A DNA stretch of 9,221 bases from an uncultured Lachnospiraceae bacterium (lineage in GTDB: Bacteria > Bacillota > Clostridia > Lachnospirales > Lachnospiraceae), in NCBI GenBank assembly GCA_910588755.1, contig CAJUQZ010000157.1, positions 1-9,221 on the forward strand. The letters are read 5' to 3'. The notes under the pieces were generated by a model. The model ran no database searches. It worked only from the letters and a program-made list of their open reading frames with translations, and had not been told where the DNA came from. The position numbers were made by a program, and so were the translations under genes. Within the stretch, counting starts at the first letter, position 1. Every line of letters starts with the position of its first letter. Below, piece by piece: positions 1 through 7,061 of this stretch.

Positions 1-1247
1 CCCCAATGCAGAGTATTGTCTATGCCGCATCGTCAAAGGGGCTCAATGTCCGCAGCGGTCCATCCACCAGCCACAGCAAGCTTGGCACACTCAAATATGG
101 CCAGGAAATCACCGTTACCGGCAAGACAGCCGACAACTGGTATCAGATCCAGTATGCTGGCGGAGTAGGTTATGTCCTTGCAGACTATGTCACTGCCACA
201 CCACCTGCCAATACCCAGACGCCGGCTGACCAGATTCCGGCCGATGAGCCCGCAGCCCCGGAAAATCCTGGCCCCACTCCCCCAAATCCAGAGGAGACTC
301 CGACAACTGCCGAGCCCGACAATGAGGCCAGCAGCGAAACGGGGACAGACGACGACTCCCAAGAGGGCGGAACCACCGCAAGGATTACCAATCTGATTGG
401 AACTCCCGTTGTCGCAGCCCTGGCCGCAGCCATCATAGGCATCATGGCCCTGATCGGCTACACCGTGTACAGTCTCTTCAGAAAAGACGCGGAGGACGAG
501 GACGATGATTATGAGGATGAATATTCCAGGGACGAATATGATGAGGATGACGCATTTTATTCTGATCAGGAATATGACAGGGATGACATATCCTATCATG
601 AGGACGAATATGATGGGGACGACGATTCTTACTTTGGCGAAATATATGATGGGGACGACGATTCCTATTCCGAGGACGGATATGATGAGCGCGACGACTC
701 TTATTCCCAAAATGAATCCGATGAAGATGGTGAACCGTATTACGAGGACGAGTACTATGAGGATAGCGGACAATATACGGATAGCGAGCACTATAAAGGT
801 AACATACAATATCCTGACGAGGAGTATTATGAGGATGACGAATATTATGAAGATGATGCACAGTATCCTAATGGTAAATACGACAAGAACAATACACAGT
901 ACGATGACGATACGTGCAACAGACAATACACTGATAATGTAGACGACAGGAACAATGTACAATACGATGACGACAACAGGCCATACCCTGATAACGTAGA
1001 CGACGGGAACAATATACAGTACGATGACGACGAATACGACGGCGACAATGTACAGTACGATGACGATGTATACGACGGCGACAATGTACAATACGATAAC
1101 GATGTGTACGACGGCGACAATGTACAATACGATAACGATGTGTACGACGGCGACAATGTACAATACGATGACGACAACAGGCCATACCCTGCCCACAAAT
1201 GTAAGGAAAAAAATGCCCGTAAAAGAAACCGTACAAAACGCCGCTAA
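1..1247 (+). CDS. SH3b-domain membrane protein with long Asp/Tyr repeat tail (5' end cut by window)
   Basis: The reading frame is open to the left edge, and the first visible ATG (base 6) is not followed by a signal peptide, so the gene probably begins outside the window. Numbering from that Met: residues about 10-62 form a bacterial SH3 (SH3b) domain with the typical LNVRSGPS start and NWYQI and GYV motifs; such domains usually bind cell-wall peptides. Residues 63-130 are a Pro/Glu/Thr-rich linker. Residues about 133-157 are one membrane helix followed by Arg-Lys, which predicts SH3b outside and tail inside. Residues 161-395 are extremely acidic and tyrosine-rich with a 12-residue repeat. 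The last 18 residues switch abruptly to Lys/Arg and end in KRR. The final seven codons lie in the 23-bp repeat array, so the present C-terminus may be secondary. The function is unknown. The SH3b and membrane calls are firm; orientation is inferred. Confidence 0.85.
   Translation, partial: PMQSIVYAASSKGLNVRSGPSTSHSKLGTLKYGQEITVTGKTADNWYQIQYAGGVGYVLADYVTATPPANTQTPADQIPADEPAAPENPGPTPPNPEETPTTAEPDNEASSETGTDDDSQEGGTTARITNLIGTPVVAALAAAIIGIMALIGYTVYSLFRKDAEDEDDDYEDEYSRDEYDEDDAFYSDQEYDRDDISYHEDEYDGDDDSYFGEIYDGDDDSYSEDGYDERDDSYSQNESDEDGEPYYEDEYYEDSGQYTDSEHYKGNIQYPDEEYYEDDEYYEDDAQYPNGKYDKNNTQYDDDTCNRQYTDNVDDRNNVQYDDDNRPYPDNVDDGNNIQYDDDEYDGDNVQYDDDVYDGDNVQYDNDVYDGDNVQYDNDVYDGDNVQYDDDNRPYPAHKCKEKNARKRNRTKRR
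537..716 (+). repeat. Coding 36-bp tandem repeat, divergent block (5 copies)
   Basis: The codon pair TAT-GAY/GAT recurs at 537, 573, 609, 645 and 681, exactly 36 bp apart. This gives five 12-residue modules starting at Tyr178, 190, 202, 214 and 226 of the acidic protein, of the form Y-D-x-D-D-x-x-Y. Modules 3 and 4 share TATGATGGGGACGACGATTC. The same 12-residue spacing returns downstream (1035-1178), so the tail seems to have grown by repeat duplication. Confidence 0.75.
1035..1178 (+). repeat. Coding 36-bp tandem repeat, near-identical block (4 copies)
   Basis: Four consecutive 36-bp units begin with TACGACGGCGACAATGTACA at 1035, 1071, 1107 and 1143. Copies 2 and 3 are identical base for base; copy 4 diverges in its last bases. 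They encode the module YDGDNVQYDDDV (Asp or Asn at the tenth position). Identity at the DNA level points to recent slippage or unequal recombination, so copy number may vary between strains. Confidence 0.9.
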
Positions 1248-1501
1248 GAGACCACACAAATCACCGCCAAAAAGCCTCACAAATCGCTGCTTAGAAGCTG
1301 CGCAAATCGCCTCTAAGAAGCCACGCAAATTGCCGCTTAGAAGCTGCGCAAATCGCCTCTAAAAAGCCTCACAAATTGCTGCTTAGAGGCCTCACATAAC
1401 ACCACCAAAAAGCCTCACAAATCAAAGTTTAGAAGCCGCGCAAAACATTGCTAAAATGTTGTACAAAATACCACCTAAAGACCTCATGAAACACCGCCTA
1501 A
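1226..1501. repeat. Non-coding 23-bp tandem repeat array, 12 units
   Basis: Twelve uninterrupted 23-bp units fill 1226-1501 exactly (12 x 23 = 276 bp). Typical units open with AAGCCTCACAAATCG and end in CTTAG or CTAAG/CTAAA. The CAAA core is kept in 10 of 12 units. Odd units (3, 5, 7, 9) end in TTAG, and units 4 and 6 are nearly identical and end in CTCTAAG or CTCTAAA, giving a 46-bp higher-order period. Because 23 is not a multiple of three and units carry TAG/TAA, the array is not protein coding past base 1247. TTAG and CTAA ends of neighbouring units are complementary; the best pair is GCCTCTAA (1355-1362) with TTAGAGGC (1383-1390). There are no spacers, so this is not CRISPR. It accounts for nearly all of the gene-free stretch 1248-1558. 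Confidence 0.85.
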
Positions 1502-1506
1502 AGACT

Positions 1507-1551
1507 AAAAAAATATCGGGCAGGAACCAGCATACACGCTGATCCCTGCCC
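1507..1551 (-). terminator. Rho-independent terminator of the histidine phosphatase operon
   Basis: Arms 1518-1531 (GGGCAGGAACCAGC) and 1538-1551 pair over 14 positions with two mismatches around a 6-base loop. On the minus strand the hairpin is followed by seven T (plus-strand A run 1507-1513). It lies just past the stop codon at 1559. On the plus strand it is followed only by a weak TGTTT, so it may also partly stop the converging acidic-protein transcript. Confidence 0.85.
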
Positions 1552-1558
1552 TGCCTGT

Positions 1559-1894
1559 TTAAAATCCAATCCTGTTATTGGATTTTGTACGCAGCATCTT
1601 TATACTCCCCTCAATATCTCCAAGTTCCTTCAACACCTCATCAGCAGTCTCTAACTGAGCTGAATTGATACAAAATACAATTCTGACTTTTCCTCCACCA
1701 AATATTTTGGACCACAAGCCTGGTTTCTCCCACCGCAGGAAATAAGAAACCCGCGCTTTCATAAATGCTTTCTCCAGTATCGTCTTTACCTTCTGTTCTG
1801 TGACAGAGCAGAAATCCATCTCGTTGTTCACTTTTACTTTGCTATACTCATTTTCCAAAACTGTGACGCCTTCTTTCGTCAGGAACCACCCCAT
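1559..1894 (-). CDS. Hypothetical 111-residue protein downstream of histidine phosphatase
   Basis: I do not recognise the family with confidence. The protein starts MGWFLTKEGV and has no signal peptide or membrane helix. The central part reads as helix (VTEQKVKTILEKAF), strand (ARVSYFLRWEK), a Gly-Gly-Gly turn near residue 69, strand (KVRIVFCI) and helix (AQLETADEVLKEL). That resembles the small alpha/beta fold of DUF2007-type putative signalling proteins, but this is a pattern impression only. An in-frame TAG lies six codons upstream, so ATG 1894 is the first usable start. A modest AGGAAA lies about 11 nt upstream, inside the 22-bp gap after the phosphatase stop. Together with the shared terminator this indicates a two-gene operon. 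The C-terminal codons fall within an inverted repeat at 1561-1586. Confidence 0.75.
   Translation of the reverse strand: MGWFLTKEGVTVLENEYSKVKVNNEMDFCSVTEQKVKTILEKAFMKARVSYFLRWEKPGLWSKIFGGGKVRIVFCINSAQLETADEVLKELGDIEGSIKMLRTKSNNRIGF
1561..1586. repeat. Perfect 10-bp inverted repeat at the 3' end of the 111-residue CDS
   Basis: AAAATCCAAT (1561-1570) and ATTGGATTTT (1577-1586) are perfect reverse complements around the 6-base loop CCTGTT. The repeat overlaps the last codons and abuts the terminator hairpin. It is AT-rich and could be an auxiliary 3'-end RNA structure. Confidence 0.6.
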
Positions 1895-1916
1895 GTATTT
1901 TATGGTTTCCTATATT

Positions 1917-2528
1917 TTAATAATATGTCTTTCCCTCTTCGATCATAACCATCTGGCCATCATTTACCTCTACGATTGTAACTGCACAGTTTTTGTGCAC
2001 GCCACCCTTCCAGAAATCTTTGGTTTCAACATTGTTGATATAGGATAACAGCCCCCTCAGTGCAGCGCCGTGTGTAGACACCAGCACCGTATCATTTTCC
2101 ATATCCTTATTATGCACGATTTCCTGCAAAAAATCAGCAGTTCTTTCCTTTAACTGCGCGATTTCCTCTGCACCCTTGGGCGGCCTGTACGCCTCTGGTC
2201 TGTCGAAGAAGTTCATAAACGCCGGATCCGGAATATTATAATGATCCTTTCCACAGCAGAGTCCCTCGTATTCCCCAAAGCCAATCTCAATAATCCTTGG
2301 CTCCTCAAAGATAGGGATATCACGTTCGCCCTTTATGATCATTGCCGTCTCATAAGCCCTTTTCAGCGGGCTTGTATAGATTTTCGTGAAAGGCACATCT
2401 ATTAGTGCTTCCGACGTGATACGCGCAAGCCTGCGTCCCTCTTCATTTAATGGAATATCCGACCGCCCCTGAAACCGCCTTTTTACATTCCACTCTGTCT
2501 CCCCATGACGTATGATATAAAGCTTCAT
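1917..2528 (-). CDS. Histidine phosphatase family protein (phosphoglycerate mutase-like)
   Basis: A 203-residue cytosolic enzyme of the histidine phosphatase superfamily, branch 1. Visible catalytic residues: the RHGE motif at residues 7-10 with His8 as the phosphorylated residue, Arg57 in SPLKRAYET, Glu81 in EIGFGEYEG (position of the general acid in PhoE-type enzymes), and His153 in STHGAALRG. Length fits PhoE/GpmB/CobC-type phosphatases; the substrate cannot be read from sequence. ATG 2528 is chosen over the in-frame ATG at 2561 because GGAGG sits 5 nt ahead of it and the family normally begins directly at MKLYIIRHGE. A promoter candidate lies 67 bp upstream. The 111-residue gene follows after 22 bp. 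A true glycolytic mutase is less likely, since those are usually longer. Confidence 0.93.
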   Translation of the reverse strand: MKLYIIRHGETEWNVKRRFQGRSDIPLNEEGRRLARITSEALIDVPFTKIYTSPLKRAYETAMIIKGERDIPIFEEPRIIEIGFGEYEGLCCGKDHYNIPDPAFMNFFDRPEAYRPPKGAEEIAQLKERTADFLQEIVHNKDMENDTVLVSTHGAALRGLLSYINNVETKDFWKGGVHKNCAVTIVEVNDGQMVMIEEGKTYY

Positions 2529-2594
2529 TTCCCCCTCCGAGATCAGTCCCTGCCTTCGCAACCATAAGAAACATTTTTCTATTCTGCACTAATA

Positions 2595-2623
2595 ACTATA
2601 ATATATTTTTCCCAAAAATACAA
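2595..2623 (-). promoter_or_regulatory. Candidate sigma-A promoter for the phosphatase gene
   Basis: On the minus strand TTGTAT (2618-2623) and TATAGT (2595-2600) are separated by 17 bp in the 177-bp gap after the amylase gene. The spacing is ideal and each hexamer is a fair match. The spacer holds an A/T-only 7-bp inverted repeat (2604-2620). I see no T-tailed terminator for the amylase in this gap, so read-through from the upstream operon is also possible. Confidence 0.5.
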
Positions 2624-2705
2624 GTACTGATTGACCGCCACACCGATTCTTATTAGAGAATCTGTTACTGTTCACACAGAACTTAGCATTTACTCTTAAC
2701 TGGAT

Positions 2706-4487
2706 TTATTTCAGGACACACACCGACTGCGCAGGCATCGACAGCACGCCGTCCGCAAGCGTTATCACTTCCCCGTTCAAGGTCAGATACCCGCGGATCG
2801 CCATATCTGCAAGCGCCGTGTCCGCAAGCGTCACCGTGAGCGCCTCGTCCGAGGTGTTGTAAACTATTCCAATAGTACTTCCTTCATACGTCTTTGTGAT
2901 CGCCGCCTGATGTCCCTCCGTCAATGCCTCTACAATCTCAATCTGTCCCCTGGCAATCTCAGGATTCTCATTCCTCAGCCGCACCGCCCTCTTATAATAA
3001 TTTAATATCGAATACGGATCAGCCAGCTGCTGCTCAACTCCCTCAAACGCAAAGACGACATCCTTGTCCGCGTCCTTAGGGCCTTTTGTCATCCCTGCCG
3101 TATCCGTGTCAGACCAGACCATCGGCAGTCGCTTGTTCTCGTCCTTCTTGCCGGAACTTGACAGGCCAATCTCCTCACCATAGTACACAAACGGACTGCC
3201 ATTCATTGTCATCAGCAGGCCGCCGGCCATCTTCATGTCATTCGCGTCCTTCATCAGCGCATTGGCAACACGCCCCATGTCATGGTTTGAGATAAACGGC
3301 GCGTCAATAAAATCAGGATTTTCAGCTGCATATTCTGTCTGATAGCCCACCATACTTCCCACAAAGCTTGACGCCTTATAGTTGCCTCTTGCCGCCTTGA
3401 TCAGCTTTCCCTCCGCGTCCGCGGCGTCAAAATTAAACATGCTCGGCGTGCCGCTCGCATAATAATCCGCTATCGCACTACTGCTCGCCCACACCTCCGA
3501 CACCATATAGAAGTCCGGATTGAGGCCCTTGCAAAAGCTGTACAGCCAGTTTAATGTCTCTGTGTTAAAGGTAGTATCATTCTCCTCAAAATGCATGGCA
3601 GCGTCCATTCTAAACCCATCAACACCCATGTCAATCCAGAAGCGCGATACGTCCTCCAGCTCGGTCCTTAGCGCCTTGCTTGCCAGATTCAGGTCGGGCA
3701 TCCCCGACCAGAACACGCCCTCATAATACCAGCCGCTTGCGCCCACCTGATAATAGTCGCCATTGACCTGCTCCTTTGCAAAATGATAATAGTCCACATA
3801 CGGACATTCCTCCGGATCCGGCTCCTGCCCCTCCGGAAGCGCTTTCAAATAGTCACACGCGTCCACAAACCACTGGTGCTCCGACGAGGAGTGATTGATG
3901 ACAAAATCAATGATAATATTGATATCCCGCTTGTGGCACTCCTCTACCAGCTTCTGGAAATCCTCCACCGTGCCGTATTCCTTGTCAATTGAATAGTAAT
4001 CAACCACATCGTATTTGTGGTACGTCGGGGACTGCATCAGCGGCATCAGCCAGATCCCGTTGAACCCCATATCCTTGATATAGTCCAGCTTCTGGATGAC
4101 ACCGTTTAAGTCTCCGATTCCATCCCCATCCGAATCATAGAACGAGTAGACAAAAATCTCATAATAATTCCTGTAATTGTCATCGATGATATTCAATTCC
4201 TGTTCATAGTCATATACAATGGCCTCTGCGCTCCCTGTATCCAGCCCATCTTCGCCAGAGCCTGTGCTGTCCGCCGTTTTGCCCTGCCCCTCGCCAGATA
4301 CCGCGCTGTTTGCTGTCCCACTCTGTTCCCCACCAGAGCTGACCTTTGCATTATCAGAGGACGCCTGTACCGTCGTCTCCGTTTCCTGTGAACCCGATTC
4401 CTGTGTATTCCCACATGCACAAAGCTGCAGCGCCATCATGGCTGCAAGCTCGAATCCAAACAAATGTTTCCAAAATCTTTTTCGCAT
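2706..4487 (-). CDS. Surface-anchored GH13 alpha-amylase family lipoprotein
   Basis: A 593-residue lipoprotein. Residues 1-25 are a signal peptide ending in lipobox LCAC (Cys25), followed by a Ser/Gly/Thr-rich spacer to about residue 88. The GH13 barrel spans about 105-500 with all hallmark regions: DFVINH (194-199), nucleophile Asp295 in GFRMDA, acid/base Glu331 in SEVWA, Asp403 in NHD, and MPDLN (263-267). A calcium-type loop DSDGDGIGD lies at 118-126. The C-terminal beta domain covers about 515-593. MPDLN is the region V signature reported for the GH13_36 intermediary group between oligo-1,6-glucosidases and neopullulanases; assignment here is inferred. It probably cuts alpha-glucans outside the membrane and supplies oligosaccharides to the adjacent transporter. 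ATG 4487 is chosen because AAGGGG lies 7 nt upstream and the signal peptide begins there; the in-frame ATG at 4562 would put a Cys-rich extension before it. Confidence 0.95.
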   Translation of the reverse strand: MRKRFWKHLFGFELAAMMALQLCACGNTQESGSQETETTVQASSDNAKVSSGGEQSGTANSAVSGEGQGKTADSTGSGEDGLDTGSAEAIVYDYEQELNIIDDNYRNYYEIFVYSFYDSDGDGIGDLNGVIQKLDYIKDMGFNGIWLMPLMQSPTYHKYDVVDYYSIDKEYGTVEDFQKLVEECHKRDINIIIDFVINHSSSEHQWFVDACDYLKALPEGQEPDPEECPYVDYYHFAKEQVNGDYYQVGASGWYYEGVFWSGMPDLNLASKALRTELEDVSRFWIDMGVDGFRMDAAMHFEENDTTFNTETLNWLYSFCKGLNPDFYMVSEVWASSSAIADYYASGTPSMFNFDAADAEGKLIKAARGNYKASSFVGSMVGYQTEYAAENPDFIDAPFISNHDMGRVANALMKDANDMKMAGGLLMTMNGSPFVYYGEEIGLSSSGKKDENKRLPMVWSDTDTAGMTKGPKDADKDVVFAFEGVEQQLADPYSILNYYKRAVRLRNENPEIARGQIEIVEALTEGHQAAITKTYEGSTIGIVYNTSDEALTVTLADTALADMAIRGYLTLNGEVITLADGVLSMPAQSVCVLK

Positions 4488-4570
4488 CTCATAACCCCTT
4501 TTCTTTTCATTATTCAGACAGCATTCCTCGCATACATGCACTATTTCCAGACACCTGCACATATTTTAGA

Positions 4571-4602
4571 ACGACTCCTGCTATCACAATAACAGGAGTC
4601 GT
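4571..4602 (-). terminator. Intercistronic stem-loop, possibly a leaky terminator, before the amylase
   Basis: ACGACTCCTG (4571-4580) and CAGGAGTCGT (4593-4602) form a perfect 10-bp stem with a 12-base loop. On the minus strand it is followed by TTCTAAAATAT, a weak U-tract. It sits between the 52-residue gene and the amylase, so it may lower amylase expression relative to the transporter genes, or protect the 3' end of the upstream message. Full termination seems unlikely because no clear separate amylase promoter is visible. Confidence 0.6.
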
Positions 4603-4611
4603 CCAAAGGGC

Positions 4612-4770
4612 TTATCTATTCTCTTTTTTGTCATTGTCAAGACCGTACTCTTTCATGTAGCTTTCGCCCCACGATTTCCCACGGCTTTTCTGCCAGTCGA
4701 TTCCGCTTCTCAATCCGATCGTGAATGTAGCGCCAACCAGAAGAATACCGACAATCACTTTAAAAATCAT
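4612..4770 (-). CDS. Small single-span membrane protein in the maltodextrin operon (52 aa)
   Basis: A short gene whose start ATG (4770) lies 9 nt after the malG stop; AAGG overlapping that stop lies 7 nt upstream of it, a typical translational-coupling arrangement. The product opens MIFKVIVGILLVGATFTIG, one hydrophobic helix (about residues 2-20), followed by a polar tail with KSRGKSWGESYMKEYG and a charged end, DNDKKENR. Placement of positive charges after the helix suggests an outside N-terminus and cytoplasmic tail, or a re-entrant arrangement; this is uncertain. It has no lipobox and I recognise no family. Position between malG and the amylase suggests a role with the transporter, such as a small subunit or assembly factor, but that is inferred only from context. 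Bicistronic spacing, a ribosome binding site and sensible amino acid composition support it as real. Confidence 0.75.
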   Translation of the reverse strand: MIFKVIVGILLVGATFTIGLRSGIDWQKSRGKSWGESYMKEYGLDNDKKENR

Positions 4771-4779
4771 ACCGTCGCC

Positions 4780-5631
4780 TTAACCTTTCACAGCACCGCC
4801 TGTTACACCTTCTACATAGTACTTCTGCAGGCACATGAACAGGACTGTTACCGGTATTGCAACCAACACGCCGCCGGCGCAGAACCTGGTGAAGTATCCC
4901 TGATAGTCACCTGTGAACAACCATTTCTGCAAACCTACGGCAACGTTGTAGCTGGCGCTGTTACCAAATGCCACATAGGAAGCGAACACGTAATCACACC
5001 ACGGTCCCATAAACGCAACCAGTGCCTGGTAGATGATAATGGGCTTTGCCAGCGGAATAATCATTCCAAAGAAGATCTGTGCCCTCGTCGCACCGTCAAT
5101 TCTTGCCGCCTCGTCCAGCGCCTTGGGCAGTGTGTCGAAGAAACCCTTACAGATATAATATCCCATACCGGAGCTTGCGACATTAATCAGGATCAAACCA
5201 GGAACCGCGCCCTCCTGTGTCAGGCCAAACTGCTTTAACAGGAAATAGAGGCAGATCATGCTAAGGAACCCTGGGAACATGCCGAGAATCAGCCAGAATC
5301 TCATCAAAAGCTCACGTCCCTTAAAGCGCATTCTTGACAGCACATAGCTGGTGCAAAGCACAAAGATCGTCTGACCGATCGTCGTGAAAAAGGCGATAAT
5401 CAATGTGTTCTTATACCAGTTCACATAGTTGCTGCTCGGATCAAACAGGAACCTGTAGGAATCCAGCGAGAACTTCTTAGGGATGATATAGTCAACCATA
5501 CCGCCGCCCATCTCATTGTAGGAACGGAAACTCTGCAGGATCAGGCATACAAATGGAAACAACCAAATGATACTGATTAAGACCAAGATAATATAAATAA
5601 ATGTATTTGTAATTCGTCTCTTACGTTCCAT
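4780..5631 (-). CDS. malG: Maltodextrin ABC transporter permease MalG
   Basis: A 283-residue inner-membrane permease of the MalG/binding-protein-dependent family. It has six likely membrane spans, beginning with residues 10-32. The EAA loop that docks the ATPase is clear: EAARIDGATRAQIFFGMIIP (174-193). The C-terminus, VEGVTGGAVKG, is the characteristic MalG ending. With MalF it forms the transmembrane channel for maltose or maltodextrins. Its start codon overlaps the malF stop by one base (TAATG), indicating translational coupling and roughly equal production. The size is normal for the family. No ATPase gene is present in the operon, so energy must come from a shared MsmX/MalK-type ATPase elsewhere. 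Confidence 0.95.
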   Translation of the reverse strand: MERKRRITNTFIYIILVLISIIWLFPFVCLILQSFRSYNEMGGGMVDYIIPKKFSLDSYRFLFDPSSNYVNWYKNTLIIAFFTTIGQTIFVLCTSYVLSRMRFKGRELLMRFWLILGMFPGFLSMICLYFLLKQFGLTQEGAVPGLILINVASSGMGYYICKGFFDTLPKALDEAARIDGATRAQIFFGMIIPLAKPIIIYQALVAFMGPWCDYVFASYVAFGNSASYNVAVGLQKWLFTGDYQGYFTRFCAGGVLVAIPVTVLFMCLQKYYVEGVTGGAVKG

Positions 5632-7034
5632 TATTGGAATCCCTCCTCATCCTTTACTGAAGGTAAGATATTGTAAACCATCAGCGAAATCACTGCCGTT
5701 ACCACAAATACCATAATACCGATTACAGCTGCCATTCGGTAATTCGTATCATTGACAGTCAACTTGTACAGCCACGTAATCAGCAAGTCTGTCCGTCCTG
5801 CCCCGCCGGTCAGCTCAGTACTCAGCGGAGAACCGGTATTGAGCAGGTAGATTACATTGAAGTTGTTCAAATTGCCCGTGAAGGATGTCAACAGATAAGG
5901 GCCCGTCACGAAAAGCATGTACGGCAATGTAATCTTCAAAAACATCTGCCACGGATTCGCACCGTCAATTCGTGCGCTTTCATACAAATCTTCCGGAATG
6001 TTCATCAGAAGTCCAGTAGCCATCAGCATGACATACGGAATACCAACCCACACATTGATCACAATAATCATTACCTTGGCCAGTGTCGGATCGGTCCAGA
6101 ATGGAATCGCGCTGTCGATCACGCCCCATTTCATCAGATACCCGTTAATCAGACCATCCTTTGCAAACATTTTACCGATATAGAGGAGTGATACAAACTG
6201 CGGCACCGCAATTGTCATTACGAGGACTGTCCTCCACAGTTTTTTAAACTTAATCCCCTTCTTGTTAATCAGCATCGCGACAGCCATACCGCCAAAATAG
6301 TTGAGGAACGTTGCAAAGAATGCCCATACCAGGGTCCACCCCAGAACAGTAAAGAAGGTTGAACCAAATCCCGAACCGCCTATGGAAAGCAGGTTTTTGA
6401 AGTTCTCAAAGCCTACCCATGAAAACAGATTGGTAGGCGGCTGGTGCGTCGCATCGTAGTTGGTAAACGCTACCATAATCATGAAGACGATTGGCACCAC
6501 GACAAACATGAATACGCCAAATACAGGAATCGCAAGAAGCGTCTTGTCAAAATTATGGTCCAGCAGGCTGTGCAGATCCTCCCTGTTCGTCGGAAGCCTT
6601 CTCCCTGACTCCAGCCTCAGCTGTGACTCATAATTGTTTTTTACATTGATATACCAAATAACAACAAACAGTACGGTAATAAACATCGTCAATACACTGA
6701 ATAACAGAATCAAGAAACTGTTATCGCCAAACACAGTTGTCTTTCCGATTTCTACTCCGTTAAAATATACGGGCTCCTCGCGGGTCGCAACGGTTCCAAG
6801 GGTTCCAAAATCCTTGAGATAGCCTGCACCAAAGGACACAAGATAATAAATATAGAGAATTTCAACGGCCAAAAAAGCAATTCCGCGGGCAAACTGCTTC
6901 CTCATAATCGAACCAAATCCCATAATTATGAAAGAAAGCTTTGTTTTCCAATCACCCTTTGAAAATGCTGTTCCGATTACACCAAAAACATCCCCTACTC
7001 CTTTAAAAAATCCGACAATTCGATTTTCCTTCAT
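5631..7034 (-). CDS. malF: Maltodextrin ABC transporter permease MalF
   Basis: A 467-residue permease, partner of MalG. Likely membrane spans lie at about 48-70, 107-130, 165-190, 226-254, 267-288, 318-345, 373-390 and 432-455, matching the eight-span plan of MalF. The N-terminal 45 residues are probably cytoplasmic, and a loop at 72-106 is probably outside. The EAA motif is ESARIDGANPWQMFLKITLP (352-371), the contact site for the ATPase. It is shorter than Escherichia coli MalF because it lacks the large second periplasmic loop, as is normal in Gram-positive versions. The start is supported by GGAGG 5 nt upstream of ATG 7034. It follows malE after a 131-bp spacer containing stem-loops and overlaps malG by one base. 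Confidence 0.95.
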   Translation of the reverse strand: MKENRIVGFFKGVGDVFGVIGTAFSKGDWKTKLSFIIMGFGSIMRKQFARGIAFLAVEILYIYYLVSFGAGYLKDFGTLGTVATREEPVYFNGVEIGKTTVFGDNSFLILLFSVLTMFITVLFVVIWYINVKNNYESQLRLESGRRLPTNREDLHSLLDHNFDKTLLAIPVFGVFMFVVVPIVFMIMVAFTNYDATHQPPTNLFSWVGFENFKNLLSIGGSGFGSTFFTVLGWTLVWAFFATFLNYFGGMAVAMLINKKGIKFKKLWRTVLVMTIAVPQFVSLLYIGKMFAKDGLINGYLMKWGVIDSAIPFWTDPTLAKVMIIVINVWVGIPYVMLMATGLLMNIPEDLYESARIDGANPWQMFLKITLPYMLFVTGPYLLTSFTGNLNNFNVIYLLNTGSPLSTELTGGAGRTDLLITWLYKLTVNDTNYRMAAVIGIMVFVVTAVISLMVYNILPSVKDEEGFQ

Positions 7035-7061
7035 AGTTTCCTCCAGGTTATCACACGATTA

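Noticed and set aside
33..1328. 431-codon open frame on the minus strand, hydrophobic Val/Ile-rich product
   Set aside because: It is the mirror of the Asp/Tyr-rich repeat gene: GAC/GAT/TAC codons read backwards give Val/Ile. The plus frame has an SH3b domain and a membrane helix; the minus frame has no recognisable domain.
1226..1501. CRISPR array
   Set aside because: The 23-bp units are directly adjacent with no unique spacers, and no cas genes are present.
2604..2620. Hairpin TATTTTT-CCC-AAAAATA as an amylase terminator
   Set aside because: The stem is only A-T pairs with a 3-base loop and lies within the promoter spacer; it lacks the GC-rich stem of a terminator.
4488..4562. Upstream start for the amylase giving 25 extra residues
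   Set aside because: The extension is Cys-rich and would place the signal peptide internally; the ATG at 4487 has a good ribosome binding site and begins a standard lipoprotein signal.
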